Below, in pieces: positions 8,439 through 18,028 of a stretch of 64,000 nucleotides of DNA. A program made the position numbers and the translations under genes. Location of the stretch: NCBI RefSeq assembly GCF_003148625.1, contig NZ_QGGO01000003.1, positions 186,001-250,000 on the forward strand, in the 5' to 3' direction. Source of the DNA: Arcicella aurantiaca. Its GTDB lineage: Bacteria; Bacteroidota; Bacteroidia; Cytophagales; Spirosomataceae. The stretch's first letter is position 1, and every line of letters begins with the position of its first letter. Below the pieces are notes generated by a model. That model saw only the letters and a list, made by a program, of their open reading frames with translations, searched no databases and was not told where the DNA came from.

Positions 8439-11051
8439 CTATCTAATCTGCTGTCCGATTGAGAAGGTAAATGCCTGACGTCCTCCATCTGTTACTCCTG
8501 GAATTTTGTCAAATGCAAAACCATAATCAATACCAATCATACCAAATGCTGGCATAAAGATTCTTGCTCCAAAACCTGCTGACTTATACAATTTAAACGG
8601 ATTGTATTCTGTATAGTTAGCAAAATTGTTGCCACCTTCTGCAAAACCTAATAAGAAAATTGTTGCAGATGGATTTAACGATACTGGATAACGTACTTCC
8701 ATGACAAATTTATTGTAGGCAACTCCACCATTTGGCACAGAACCTTGTGAACCCAACGCTCTATCTTTGTATCCACGTAAGGCAATAATATCACGGCTAA
8801 TTACATTGTATCCTGTTTGCATACCCGAACCACCTAAGTCAAAACGTTCAAAACGGGTAATGTCTTTGTCTGGGCTATATGAACCCAAGAAACCCATGTG
8901 TGTTCTCATGTGAAATACCAATTTATTAGTAATTGGCGTAAACCATGAGGCATCAAACATCCATTTATGATATTCAATTAAGTTGCTGTTTTTTCCTCCA
9001 AATAATGAGTATGGAGGCGTTAATGATGCAGTCAATGAAAAGCTTGAACCTGAACGTGGGAAGGTTGGGTTATCAATACTGTTTCTTGAGAAATTGGTTA
9101 CAAATGCCGCCGAAACAGATTGTCCTTCTGGATATCCGTAGTAAGGAAGGTTTTTCACGTCAATTAATTGAAATGAAAGAGAGTTACTTAATGAGAAATA
9201 ATCATCTGGCCATTTCAAGCGTTTTCCTAAACTAAATGATAACGATGTACTGTTAAAGTGTGCTTCTGACTGTGCTTCGGTTGCACTGTCTGTCTGTGTT
9301 GTTGTAGTGGTTCCGTATCCATAACCGTATCCACCATATCCATAACCACTTCCGTAGCCATATCCACTTCCATAACCACTTCCATATCCGCTTAACTGAT
9401 TGTACTGTTGGATTTTGTATGGATATGAAATACTACGACTTAATGTTACCGAGAATGAGTTTGGTTTTTTACCACCCAACCAAGGCTCTGTAAATGATAA
9501 AGAGTAGTTTTGGAATGACGAACCATTTGCTTGGAAACGTACTGAAAGTTTTTGTCCGTCTCCTGAAGGAAGTGGTTTCCATGCTGATAAATTACCAATA
9601 TTACGAGCTGAGAAGTTATTGAAGGTTACTCCTAAAGTTCCTACAAAACCGATGTAGCCACCCCAACCACCAGAAAGTTCAATTTGGTCAGAAGGTTTTT
9701 CTTCTACGTTGTATTCAATATCAACAGTTCCGTCAGCTTTTGGAATTGGGTTTGGCGTAATTTTCTCAGGGTTAAAATAACCAATTGTTGAAAGTTCACG
9801 AACTGTACGAATAATGGCTGATTTACTAAATTTTTGTCCAGGAAGCGTTCTGATTTCACGCATAACTACGTGGTCAGAGGTTTTTGTATTTCCGTTTAGA
9901 ATTACCTTATTGATAGTAGCTTGCTTACCTTCTGTAATTCTAAAGGTAATATCAATTGAATCTCCTGCAACGGCAGTTTCAACGGGTTCACATTGGTAGA
10001 ATAAATATCCATTATCCATATATGCAGAACTTACGTCTTCTCCTGGTTTCCCGTTTAAGCGTTTTTCTAAGTCTTCTACGTTGTAAACATCACCTTTTTT
10101 CACGCCTAAAACTTCTGTCAACACGGTATCGGGATAGATATAATTTCCTTCCCAATAAATATTACGGTAATGATATTGTTTTCCTTCATCAATTTTCATG
10201 ATGATTTTTACGGTTTTATCACTGTCTTTATAAACCGAATCCATCAAGATTTGAGCATCACGGTATCCTTTTTTATTATAGAAATCAACCAATTTACCTT
10301 TGTCTTCTTCAAATTTTTTCGGGATATATTTTGAAGGACTGAAAAGACGGTAGAATGCTTTTTGTTTCGTATTTTTTAATTTACGACGAACTGTTTTTTC
10401 TGACAATTCAGCAACGCCATCAAATACGATTTTAGAAATTTTTACTTTATTTCCTTTAACAATGTCAATTTTCATAACAGCGTTATTACCACGTGCCGTA
10501 TCCGTTTTTTCTGCAATCTTGATATTTACATTCAAATATCCTTTGTCTTGAAAATGTTTACGAATAGCAAGGTCGATATTCTTTTTAACCGTAGCCGTTA
10601 CAATTTTGCCTTTGTAAGTTTTGATTTTATCACTAATAGTTTCTTGTTCCCCTTTTTTGATACCTGAATATTCAAGTTTGAAAAGTCTTGGACGTTCTTT
10701 GATAGCAAGATTTAACCAAATTTTAGTACCATCTATTTTTACGGCATCAACTTCTACTTCTTCCAAAATACCTTGCCCCATCAATTTTTTGATTGCTGAA
10801 GAAATGGCATCTCCCGGAACTTTGATTTTATCGCCCACTCGTAATCCTGATAATGAAATCATCGAATTACCATCATAATATTTTGAGCCTGTTGTCGTAA
10901 TTTCAGCAATTTCGTACTCTTTAGGTTCAGCATAGTTCAAATCTAATTCATTGGCTGTTGCCGTCGAACGTTGACCCAAAGCACCACGCAACTGTGCTTG
11001 CGACAGATACGAAAGAATTAGAAGGGAAAAAAGCAATGTATATTTTTTCAT
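8439..11051 (-). CDS. bamA: Outer-membrane protein assembly factor BamA (Omp85)
   Basis: An 870-residue protein that folds and inserts beta-barrel proteins into the outer membrane. A signal peptide (about 1-19) is followed by POTRA domains to about residue 450 (for example ISKIVFDGVAELSEKTVRRK and INKVILNGNTKTSDHVVMRE) and then a 16-strand barrel. Conserved barrel elements are GGWGGYIGF at the start, SGSSFSLTASLTPP in the middle, and a C-terminus of the expected kind (GIDYGFAFDKIPG...FTFSIGQQIR). Residues about 552-584 are an unusual Gly/Tyr/Ser tract followed by Thr repeats, probably an external loop. The gene lies between uppS and two skp genes, a classic Bacteroidota order. Confidence 0.95.
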   Translation of the reverse strand: MKKYTLLFSLLILSYLSQAQLRGALGQRSTATANELDLNYAEPKEYEIAEITTTGSKYYDGNSMISLSGLRVGDKIKVPGDAISSAIKKLMGQGILEEVEVDAVKIDGTKIWLNLAIKERPRLFKLEYSGIKKGEQETISDKIKTYKGKIVTATVKKNIDLAIRKHFQDKGYLNVNIKIAEKTDTARGNNAVMKIDIVKGNKVKISKIVFDGVAELSEKTVRRKLKNTKQKAFYRLFSPSKYIPKKFEEDKGKLVDFYNKKGYRDAQILMDSVYKDSDKTVKIIMKIDEGKQYHYRNIYWEGNYIYPDTVLTEVLGVKKGDVYNVEDLEKRLNGKPGEDVSSAYMDNGYLFYQCEPVETAVAGDSIDITFRITEGKQATINKVILNGNTKTSDHVVMREIRTLPGQKFSKSAIIRTVRELSTIGYFNPEKITPNPIPKADGTVDIEYNVEEKPSDQIELSGGWGGYIGFVGTLGVTFNNFSARNIGNLSAWKPLPSGDGQKLSVRFQANGSSFQNYSLSFTEPWLGGKKPNSFSVTLSRSISYPYKIQQYNQLSGYGSGYGSGYGYGSGYGYGGYGYGYGTTTTTQTDSATEAQSEAHFNSTSLSFSLGKRLKWPDDYFSLSNSLSFQLIDVKNLPYYGYPEGQSVSAAFVTNFSRNSIDNPTFPRSGSSFSLTASLTPPYSLFGGKNSNLIEYHKWMFDASWFTPITNKLVFHMRTHMGFLGSYSPDKDITRFERFDLGGSGMQTGYNVISRDIIALRGYKDRALGSQGSVPNGGVAYNKFVMEVRYPVSLNPSATIFLLGFAEGGNNFANYTEYNPFKLYKSAGFGARIFMPAFGMIGIDYGFAFDKIPGVTDGGRQAFTFSIGQQIR
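9299..9395 (-). repeat. Tandem codon repeat encoding the Gly/Tyr loop of BamA
   Basis: On the plus strand the words CCATATCCA, CCATAACCACTTCC and CCGTATCCA recur about every 6-24 bases. They encode alternating Gly, Tyr and Ser. The repeat is in frame and predicted to be prone to length change by slippage. Confidence 0.8.
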
Positions 11052-11144
11052 ATTTTAATGTAGCTTTCAGCGGTGTGCTTTCGGCTGTCAGTAGTTTTTT
11101 TTTACTTCAGTTAAGGGTTATAAATCTACCTTCTGATTGCTTAA

Positions 11145-11891
11145 TTAACTATTTTTTATTTGTTCTGATGTTTTGCCAAATCGTCTTTCACGGTCTTGGT
11201 AGTCTAAAATCGCTTCGTGAAGATGTTCTTTGCGGAAATCTGGCCAAAATAATTCTTCAAAAATGAATAATTCTGCATAAGCCAGTTGCCATAATAAGAA
11301 ATTACTAATTCTGTGGTCGCCACCTGTACGAATCATCAAATCTGGATTTGGAATTCCTTTGGTGTCTAATGATTCTTCAAATAATTGTTCATTAATATCT
11401 TCAATGGCTAACTCTCCATTTTGAACTCTTTGAGCTAATTTTTTGGTAGTATTCACAATATCCCATTTACCACTGTATGATAAAGCCAAAATCACGGTGA
11501 GTCCCGTATTGTTTTTGGTTTCTTCAATAGCTGTTCTTAGTTCTTTTTGGGAAATTTCTGGTAAAGTATGAGTTGCTCCAATGGTTTCTAAACGGATATT
11601 GTTTTTCTGCATTTTTGGCAATTCATCTTTAATGGTTTTGACTAAAAGCATCATTAAAGCATCAACTTCTGCTTTTGGGCGATTCCAGTTTTCTGTCGAG
11701 AAAGCATAAAGTGTTAAATACGATATTCCTAATTCGCCACAACCTTCAATGACTTCATTTACAGCTTTGAGTGCGTTACGATGCCCGAAAATTCTGTCAA
11801 CAAAACCTTGTTGTTTTGCCCAGCGTCCGTTCCCGTCCATGATAACGGCAATATGTTTTGGTAGATTGTTTGAGTCTAATTGTTCCTTCAC
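11145..11891 (-). CDS. uppS: Isoprenyl transferase (undecaprenyl diphosphate synthase)
   Basis: A 248-residue cis-prenyltransferase of normal length that extends farnesyl diphosphate to the C55 lipid carrier for peptidoglycan and other glycans. The catalytic Asp19 lies in AVIMDGNGRWAKQQG. SYLTLYAFSTENWNRP and the C-terminal DLMIRTGGDHRISNFLLWQ and FWPDF motifs are intact. It lies 93 bases upstream of bamA on the same strand, so joint transcription is likely. Cytoplasmic, membrane-associated. Confidence 0.96.
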   Translation of the reverse strand: MKEQLDSNNLPKHIAVIMDGNGRWAKQQGFVDRIFGHRNALKAVNEVIEGCGELGISYLTLYAFSTENWNRPKAEVDALMMLLVKTIKDELPKMQKNNIRLETIGATHTLPEISQKELRTAIEETKNNTGLTVILALSYSGKWDIVNTTKKLAQRVQNGELAIEDINEQLFEESLDTKGIPNPDLMIRTGGDHRISNFLLWQLAYAELFIFEELFWPDFRKEHLHEAILDYQDRERRFGKTSEQIKNS

Positions 11892-12234
11892 TGATTTAAC
11901 ACAATTTAACAGAATGTCTTTTTTTTGAGGTGGCTTATTTTGAATGATACCTTTATTTCTATTTTTATAGAATGATTTTCTTACTTATTTCAAATCTAAA
12001 ATAATCTTGAAGATATTATTTTGCTATAATTATAAATATCTGTATGTCAGTTGTTTATAATTATTTTTGAATAAAAAGAAAGCATCTCAATAAACCCTTG
12101 TCTTTCATTTAAAAATGAGATTACAAATTTACGGAATTATGCGTTAGTATAAAAGGTATCGGACTGGAAGAGGAATAAAAGAGGGGATAAAAATAAAGGT
12201 TGTTCTGAATAATTTTTCAAGAACAACCTCTATT
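11892..12234. other. Intergenic region between a DUF6089 gene and uppS
   Basis: This 343-base AT-rich gap holds the terminator at 12197-12229 and two minus-strand -7-like boxes, TAGATTTG (11998-11991) and TAAATTTG (12131-12124). Either could serve uppS, but neither has a clear TTTG at the right distance. I see no gene in it. Confidence 0.5.
12197..12229 (-). terminator. Terminator after the short DUF6089 gene
   Basis: Ten-base arms AGGTTGTTCT (12197-12206) and AGAACAACCT (12220-12229) enclose a 13-base loop. On the minus strand the hairpin is followed by a T-rich run (TTTATTTTTAT), starting six bases after the stop codon of the gene. Confidence 0.75.
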
Positions 12235-12909
12235 TTATTTCGGACAATATATTTTGATGAATTTATAAGTAAGTGCAAGTGAAGTATAATAGTACATATC
12301 TCCCCGTGAATAATCATTTTGAATATTGCGTGAAAGTGCTGGATTATCACCCCCTAAATTATCAAGATAATCGGTAAAGGTTTTCCGTGTGCCAAATTCA
12401 AGGTTTAAGTCCCAAGGTCCTGTTAGGTTATATTTAATACCAACGCCAAATGGAATAATTACGCCTGCTTGTTTATAGTCAGAAACGGGCGTATCTCTCG
12501 GAGAAAAACCCATAAAACCAATTCCACCAAATACATACGGCGACCAGTCTTTGTGCATACGGCTGTATTGATAGCTAAAGAAATTATATTCAGTAACTAA
12601 ACTGACTTCTTTGATACTGGTTTTGAAAGTTTGCCCACGTTGCTGATTAAATGAATCGCTAACTTCTTTGTCATTGCCGTAAATTGAACCAAATGTGGTA
12701 CTTAATCTGAACGTGACATCTTTTTTTAGGTTATATCTAAACAATAAATGTCCGCCCAATTGGGCAAAAGATGGATGAAAATCAGGTGAAATGTCTCCCT
12801 TATAATTCATCGCTCCTAAACCTCCACCAATTTCTATTTTTTGAGCAAACGATTCAATATTTAGGAAGAAAAAACTGAAAACAATAAAAAGGCTTTTGAT
12901 TAATTTCAT
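12235..12909 (-). CDS. DUF6089-family outer-membrane beta-barrel protein (short copy)
   Basis: A 224-residue protein with a signal peptide (about 1-22, MKLIKSLFIVFSFFFLNIES). Alternating amphipathic strands follow, typical of a small 8-stranded barrel: EIGGGLGAMNYKGDISP, LLFRYNLKKDVTFRLSTTFG, PYVFGGIGFMGFSP, and a final strand YYYTSLALTYKF. The family is found next to uppS and bamA in many Bacteroidota and its precise role is not established. It lies 58 bases downstream of a longer paralogue, which suggests a tandem duplication. Confidence 0.85.
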   Translation of the reverse strand: MKLIKSLFIVFSFFFLNIESFAQKIEIGGGLGAMNYKGDISPDFHPSFAQLGGHLLFRYNLKKDVTFRLSTTFGSIYGNDKEVSDSFNQQRGQTFKTSIKEVSLVTEYNFFSYQYSRMHKDWSPYVFGGIGFMGFSPRDTPVSDYKQAGVIIPFGVGIKYNLTGPWDLNLEFGTRKTFTDYLDNLGGDNPALSRNIQNDYSRGDMYYYTSLALTYKFIKIYCPK

Positions 12910-12967
12910 ATCTAAAAAAATAGTCAGGCTAATTATTCCTGACTATCATCATGTTATTTCTTTTATA

Positions 12968-14020
12968 CTAACGAATGCCTGGGCATTTAATTTTACCCGG
13001 AATATGATAAATTAATTTTACCGTTGTTAGCATATAACTATCGTTGTATTTAGGATTTCCACGTTGGTCAGTACGGGTAGAAAAACCATCAACTGCGGGT
13101 ACAAGTGTTGTAATATCTGAATTAAGTGGGGTTGATGCGGGAATTACACCTTGAGCAATTAAATATTTTATTACACCGGGTCTTCTGTCAATTCCACGAT
13201 TAGCGGCTGATGCCTCTAAAGTTCTATTTCCCATATCACGAGCTAATGGACTTTGAGCCGCTAAATCGTTAGGGTCTGCATAATTTCCTCCTGCATCGTC
13301 TAAATAGTCTGTTAATGTATAACGGAAGCCCATTTCAAAACCTAAATCCCAATTTGGATTCAATTTATAACGAACGCCGAAACCAATAGGAAAGGAAACG
13401 CTAATTAATGAATATGGTGTTCCATATCCTGGCAAACCTTGTCCTTCAGTATTAAGTGGTTGTAAACGAACCCAGTCGTTACTACTATAAAGAGAAGCAT
13501 CAGGACGAGCCACGGGATCATGGGCAAAAACCGCTACACCTCCGAAAATATATGGAATGATGGGTTCACGACGTAAATAACTGCGTTCGGTACGAATTAA
13601 ATCATATTGACCTACAATTGAAAGTTCTTTAATGTCATTTCGGAAGTGAAGATTACGCATAAAATTAGCTTCATAACCTGCCACGCCGTCCATATAACTA
13701 TCATCCCCCGAAATTCTCGCCCAAGTGAGTCCGAAACGAATGCCTATGGTTGGAGAAATTTGACGGGTAAAATTGAAGTTAGCATTCCAACGAACGCCAT
13801 TGATACTTGACTGTACAATACGCCCGTAAGGTGATAAATCTCCATAATAACTTGAAGACCCAAAACCCAAACTAACCGTTGAAGTTGGTTCAAAAAGGCG
13901 ATTTTTGCGGGTTTTTTCTTTTCCTCCAAAAAGATTTGAAAACTTAAACTGTGCCACTACTGATTGCGAACTTAGGGCAACAACAAGTAATAAGCCAAGT
14001 AATTGAGGCAGTTTTTTCAT
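12968..14020 (-). CDS. DUF6089-family outer-membrane beta-barrel protein (long copy)
   Basis: A 350-residue paralogue of the downstream gene. A signal peptide (about 1-23) precedes a barrel with the same landmarks: VSLGFGSSSYYGDLSP, PYIFGGVAVFAHDP, WDLGFEMGFRYTLTDYLDDAGG. A final strand matches (YMLTTVKLIYHI), with the shared ending KIKCPGIR against KIYCPK. Its extra length is mainly an insertion of about 80 residues before the last strand and a longer loop near residues 175-200. It starts a minus-strand run that continues through uppS, bamA and the skp genes, suggesting a role in envelope assembly; that role is inferred from context only. Confidence 0.85.
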   Translation of the reverse strand: MKKLPQLLGLLLVVALSSQSVVAQFKFSNLFGGKEKTRKNRLFEPTSTVSLGFGSSSYYGDLSPYGRIVQSSINGVRWNANFNFTRQISPTIGIRFGLTWARISGDDSYMDGVAGYEANFMRNLHFRNDIKELSIVGQYDLIRTERSYLRREPIIPYIFGGVAVFAHDPVARPDASLYSSNDWVRLQPLNTEGQGLPGYGTPYSLISVSFPIGFGVRYKLNPNWDLGFEMGFRYTLTDYLDDAGGNYADPNDLAAQSPLARDMGNRTLEASAANRGIDRRPGVIKYLIAQGVIPASTPLNSDITTLVPAVDGFSTRTDQRGNPKYNDSYMLTTVKLIYHIPGKIKCPGIR

Positions 14021-14402
14021 ATTATTAAATTGAATCGAATTTTCGACAAAGATACCGTTTTAGTTTACATAATTTTTAACGTAAAAAAAAACAGTTTGTT
14101 ATACTCGGCATTTAGTTTTTTTATCACGAAAATAATGCCAATTTTAATGTTAAAGCTCTTTTTAGACTAAGTTCTTGTATGATAAAGATTGAATTTTAAC
14201 CAACCTTAAATTACTAAAACCAATAACCTAATTCCTAAAACCCAACCTACTTTTCTTAAAATTTGTTAAAACCGTTAAACTAATGCACCTCAAAATAAGT
14301 TTTAACGTTAATTTAGTGACACGATTTTTCAGTAAACGAAATTTGAGCAAAAGGTTCGCCCAAGTTTTAAAAAACGTTTACTATTAACCAGTAATTTCGT
14401 TC
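14021..14402. other. Divergent intergenic region between a DUF6089 gene and degP-like
   Basis: This 382-base AT-rich divergent gap must hold promoters for both sides, but I see no clean TTTG-N19-21-TAnnTTTG pair. A short-period stretch (CCAATAACCTAATTCCTAAAACCC type) lies at about 14219-14251. No gene seen. Confidence 0.4.
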
Positions 14403-15914
14403 ATGAACTTTAAATTAATCAAAAACATGGAAATTAAAAGTAATTTAAAAACCCTTGCGATTGTCGGAGCGTTGAGTAGTGCAACAACGCTCGGAGCTTA
14501 TAAGTTATTCTTGGAGAAATCGCCTTCTGACTCTGTATTTACTAATACGCCTTCAGCTTTTACTCGTTTAGTTTCAGATGCTTCGCCTATGCCTGCGGGT
14601 TCACCTGGTGAGTTTACGTATGCAGCCGAAAAAGCGACTCCAGCAGTTGTACATATTAAAACTAAAATGACTCGTAATGTTAGCCGTCAAATGATGGACC
14701 CTTTTGAAGAGTTTTTTGGAGGAAATCCTTTTGGTGGTGGCGGAAACCGTCGTCAACCTGAAGCTCAGGAAGCGTCTGGTTCGGGTGTAATTATTAGTTC
14801 AGACGGTTTTATTGTAACGAACAATCACGTGGTTCAAGATGCTGACGAAGTTTCAGTTATTTTGAATGACAAAAGAGAATTAAAAGCAAAAGTTATCAGT
14901 ACTGACCCTTCAACGGATTTGGCGGTTATTCAAGTAAAATCGAGTAATCTTCCTTTTTTAACATTTGGCGATTCTGATAATATTAAAGTAGGAGAGTGGG
15001 TTTTGGCAGTTGGTAATCCTTTCAATTTGGAATCAACCGTTACGGCGGGTATTGTTTCGGCAAAAGGTCGTCAGAATATCATCGACCGTGACAAAGATGT
15101 TAATCCTTTGGAATCATTCATTCAGACTGATGCAGCCGTAAACCCAGGAAACTCAGGTGGTGCATTAGTAAACTTGAAAGGTGAACTAATTGGTATTAAC
15201 ACGGCAATTTATAGCCGTACAGGTCAGTTTGCAGGATATTCATTTGCTGTACCAGTAAGTATTGTGAAAAAAGTATCGGCTGATTTAATTAAATACGGCA
15301 ATGTTCAGCGTGGTTTCTTGGGTGTTAATATTCAAGAAGTGAACAGTAAATTGGTTGAAGAAAAAGATTTGAAAGTAAATGATGGTGTGTATGTAGGTGG
15401 TTTTCCTGCGGGCGGAAGTGCAGCACAATCAGCAGGTTTGAAAGTAAATGACGTAATTGTGAAAGTGGACGGAGTAGGAACGCCTTCACAGTCGAAATTG
15501 ATGGAATTGGTTGGTCGTAAACGTCCAGGAGAAACCGTTGTGGTAACGGTAAACCGTGACGGAGCAATTAAAGATTTCAATGTGGTTTTGAAAAATAAAG
15601 ACGGCAATACCAACATCGTGAAAGGTGAAACGGCAAGTTCTGTTTCAAGTGATTATTTAGGAGCTAAATTGGCTAACCTTTCTGAAAATGACAAAGCTAA
15701 ATATAAAATTCAAGGCGGTGCAAAAATCACGGAAGTTGACCCGAACGGACGCTTAGGTTATCAAGGTTTTGATAAAGGTTTTGTTATCACAAAAATTGAT
15801 GAAAAAGCAGTAGCTGATGCCAAAGAAGTAGCTGAAATTTTAGCAAACCGTAAAGGAAGAGTGAAAATTGAAGGAATTGATGTAGATGGTACTCGTGTAA
15901 TTATGGTGCTTTAA
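14403..15914 (+). CDS. degP: Do/DegP-family periplasmic serine protease with two PDZ domains
   Basis: A 503-residue HtrA-type protease and chaperone that degrades misfolded envelope proteins. An N-terminal hydrophobic segment (about 17-35) exports or anchors it. The trypsin-like domain shows the triad His142 (TNNHVV), Asp172 (STDLAVIQ) and Ser251 (NPGNSGGALV). The Gly/Arg-rich LA loop lies at about 105-120. Two PDZ domains follow (about 300-395 and 410-503), the first with GFLGVNIQEV. A second ATG eight codons in would serve equally well. It is divergent from the DUF6089/uppS/bamA block, fitting a shared envelope-quality role. Confidence 0.93.
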   Translation: MNFKLIKNMEIKSNLKTLAIVGALSSATTLGAYKLFLEKSPSDSVFTNTPSAFTRLVSDASPMPAGSPGEFTYAAEKATPAVVHIKTKMTRNVSRQMMDPFEEFFGGNPFGGGGNRRQPEAQEASGSGVIISSDGFIVTNNHVVQDADEVSVILNDKRELKAKVISTDPSTDLAVIQVKSSNLPFLTFGDSDNIKVGEWVLAVGNPFNLESTVTAGIVSAKGRQNIIDRDKDVNPLESFIQTDAAVNPGNSGGALVNLKGELIGINTAIYSRTGQFAGYSFAVPVSIVKKVSADLIKYGNVQRGFLGVNIQEVNSKLVEEKDLKVNDGVYVGGFPAGGSAAQSAGLKVNDVIVKVDGVGTPSQSKLMELVGRKRPGETVVVTVNRDGAIKDFNVVLKNKDGNTNIVKGETASSVSSDYLGAKLANLSENDKAKYKIQGGAKITEVDPNGRLGYQGFDKGFVITKIDEKAVADAKEVAEILANRKGRVKIEGIDVDGTRVIMVL

Positions 15915-15920
15915 TTTAAT

Positions 15921-16037
15921 GGTGAATTAGTGAATTGTGAGTTGTGATTTTCGTATCGCAACTCACTTTTTTATTTGTGATTTAGTGATTATAAGACGAA
16001 TAATAATCACTAATTCACAACTCACTAAATCACAATT
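15921..16037. repeat. Inverted short-period repeat (GTGAATTAGTGAATTGTGA type)
   Basis: GGTGAATTAGTGAATTGTGA at 15921-15940 and related words are mirrored by AATCACTAATTCACAACTCA at about 16005-16024. The two arms are separated by a unique centre containing GCAACTCACTTTTTT. It lies between convergent degP-like and ribBA. Relatives occur at 26404-26468 and inside the nitrilase gene at 4434-4468. Confidence 0.7.
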
Positions 16038-16039
16038 AA

Positions 16040-17248
16040 TCAACTAATCGTATGTCCCATTTTATCTCTTTTGGTATTCAAATATTTCTCGTTATGAGGA
16101 TTTGATGGCATTTCAATTGGGAGAGATTCTACAATTTCTAAACCGTATCCAAACAAAGCAGCACGTTTTTTAGGATTGTTAGAGATTAATCTAAGTTTGC
16201 TAATTCCTAAATCACGAAGGATAGACGCTCCAATACCATAATCACGTTCGTCCATTTTAAAGCCCAATTCTAAATTCGCCTCAACGGTGTCACGACCCAT
16301 TTCTTGCAATTTGTAAGCTTTCAATTTGTTGATTAAGCCAATGCCTCTTCCTTCTTGGAACATATACAAAATTACGCCCTTTCCTTCTTTTTCAACCATT
16401 TCCATCGCTTTGTGCAATTGTCCTCCACAGTCGCAACGGCAAGAACCAAAAATATCACCCGTAACGCATGAACTATGTACACGTACCATGACAGGTTCGT
16501 CTTTTTCCCATGTGCCTTTAGTAAGTGCTAAATGAGTTTCACCTGTTTGAATTTGTTTGAAGGCAATCAGATTGAAATGTCCAAATTCAGTTGGTAAATC
16601 AACACCGATTTCACGTTTGATTAAACTTTCGTGTTTCAAACGATATTCTACCAAGTCTTTGATAGTTACCAATTTAAGGTCGAACTTGTCGGCAATCGCT
16701 CTTAAATCAGGTAAACGAGCCATTGTTCCGTCTTCGTTCAAAACCTCAATTAAAACACCTGAGGGTTGAAAACCTGCTAATTCTGCAAAATCCATAGCAG
16801 CTTCTGTATGTCCAGTTCTTCTTAAAACACCTTCTCTTTTAGCTTTTAAAGGGAAAATATGCCCTGGACGACCTAAATCATCTGGTTTGGTAGCAGGGTC
16901 AACTAAGGCAGCAATTGTTTTAGCTCTATCTTGTGCCGAAATACCTGTGGTACAACCGTTACCCAATAAATCTACCGAAACAGTAAAAGGGGTTTCGTGA
17001 GAAGTAGTGTTTTTGCCAACCATCATGGATAAGCCCAATTCGTCACAACGCTCCTCTGTTAGTGAAACACACATCAAACCACGCCCTTCACGAATCATAA
17101 AATTGGTCATTTCGGGAGTAATGGCTTCAGAAGCACAAATCATATCTCCTTCATTTTCACGGTCTTCATCATCGGCAACGATGATGATTTTTCCCTGACG
17201 AATAGCCTCAATTGCTTCTTCAATTGTATCTAACTTTATCTTTGACAT
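16040..17248 (-). CDS. ribBA: Bifunctional DHBP synthase / GTP cyclohydrolase II
   Basis: A 402-residue fusion that supplies both starting materials of riboflavin synthesis. Residues about 1-205 are 3,4-dihydroxy-2-butanone-4-phosphate synthase, with [16 protein letters not shown] and [11 protein letters not shown]. Residues about 210-402 are GTP cyclohydrolase II, with zinc ligands in [17 protein letters not shown] and the EGRGIGL motif. Full length and intact in both halves. No FMN riboswitch could be recognised upstream. The other rib genes are not nearby. Confidence 0.96.
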   Translation of the reverse strand: MSKIKLDTIEEAIEAIRQGKIIIVADDEDRENEGDMICASEAITPEMTNFMIREGRGLMCVSLTEERCDELGLSMMVGKNTTSHETPFTVSVDLLGNGCTTGISAQDRAKTIAALVDPATKPDDLGRPGHIFPLKAKREGVLRRTGHTEAAMDFAELAGFQPSGVLIEVLNEDGTMARLPDLRAIADKFDLKLVTIKDLVEYRLKHESLIKREIGVDLPTEFGHFNLIAFKQIQTGETHLALTKGTWEKDEPVMVRVHSSCVTGDIFGSCRCDCGGQLHKAMEMVEKEGKGVILYMFQEGRGIGLINKLKAYKLQEMGRDTVEANLELGFKMDERDYGIGASILRDLGISKLRLISNNPKKRAALFGYGLEIVESLPIEMPSNPHNEKYLNTKRDKMGHTIS

Positions 17249-18028
17249 TTTAATAAATAATTAGCGAAGAGCGTTAAACTTTCGGCTAATTTTAAATGGT
17301 TTTGTGTTTTTAGAATGATTTCCGAGAATCGAAAATAGAAGAATTATATAAATTTCCGAGTTCACAACGTATCGAGGTTCAAAGTTACGATTTTTTGTTT
17401 CGATACTCTCACTTATAACCAAACTCTATTCGAGTAAATTCATTTCGGAACTGGAAACTATTTGTCTCAGACAAATTTAGACCACAGATTGAACAGATTT
17501 TACAGATTTACACTGAGACGACGCACAGTCTGAGACACACAGTCAGATAAAATAAAGAAAAATCAGCGAAAATCAGTATAATCCGTTTCATCAGTGGTCT
17601 ATCGTTTATACCCTTTATAGTACCGATTCATTTTACGCTATGATTAATTTATAAGCCCTTGATTGTAAAATATTTAGTGCTTTTAGTAGAATGAAACACA
17701 AATATTTTCTTAAATTTACTTTGAAGCAGTCCTTCTGAAAATTCCTTTCTTATTAAAGATTTATCTTCACCTTTTCCAAAATATTTTTTGGCACGCAAAT
17801 AGCGTATAAGTAGTTAATCCAAAAATTTTAACGGTAATCTACTCTTTAAAGACCAATTTGAAAAAATTAGCACAATTTTTGCTTGTTTTTGGGAATAACC
17901 CATGTGACAAAGCCTAAGAATTTCGTTCAAAGTAGTGTTCAATAGTCAGAAAATTCAAATATTTTATTTATGTATTTACTGACAGCTATTTGTAGAATTG
18001 GCTTTGAAGAGATTGATACCCATAAAAT
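17249..18028. other. Long divergent intergenic region with a composite palindrome
   Basis: This 780-base stretch is the longest gap in the window and I find no credible gene in it. It holds a repeat-rich part at about 17461-17602. There GTCTCAGAC and GTCTGAGAC face each other at 17464-17472 and 17528-17536. AGACCACAGATTGAACAGATT is mirrored imperfectly by AATCCGTTTCATCAGTGGTCT at about 17580-17600. A minus-strand TAACTTTG (17387-17380) might be a -7 box for ribBA, but it has no matching -33 box. Confidence 0.55.

Noticed and set aside
9299..9395. Regular repeats in bamA considered as CRISPR or as an assembly error
   Set aside because: The repeat is in frame, encodes a Gly/Tyr tract, and the gene is intact on both sides.
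17249..17400. FMN riboswitch upstream of ribBA
   Set aside because: I could not find the conserved FMN-element core (such as AGGGYA and GGC blocks) in the expected region.
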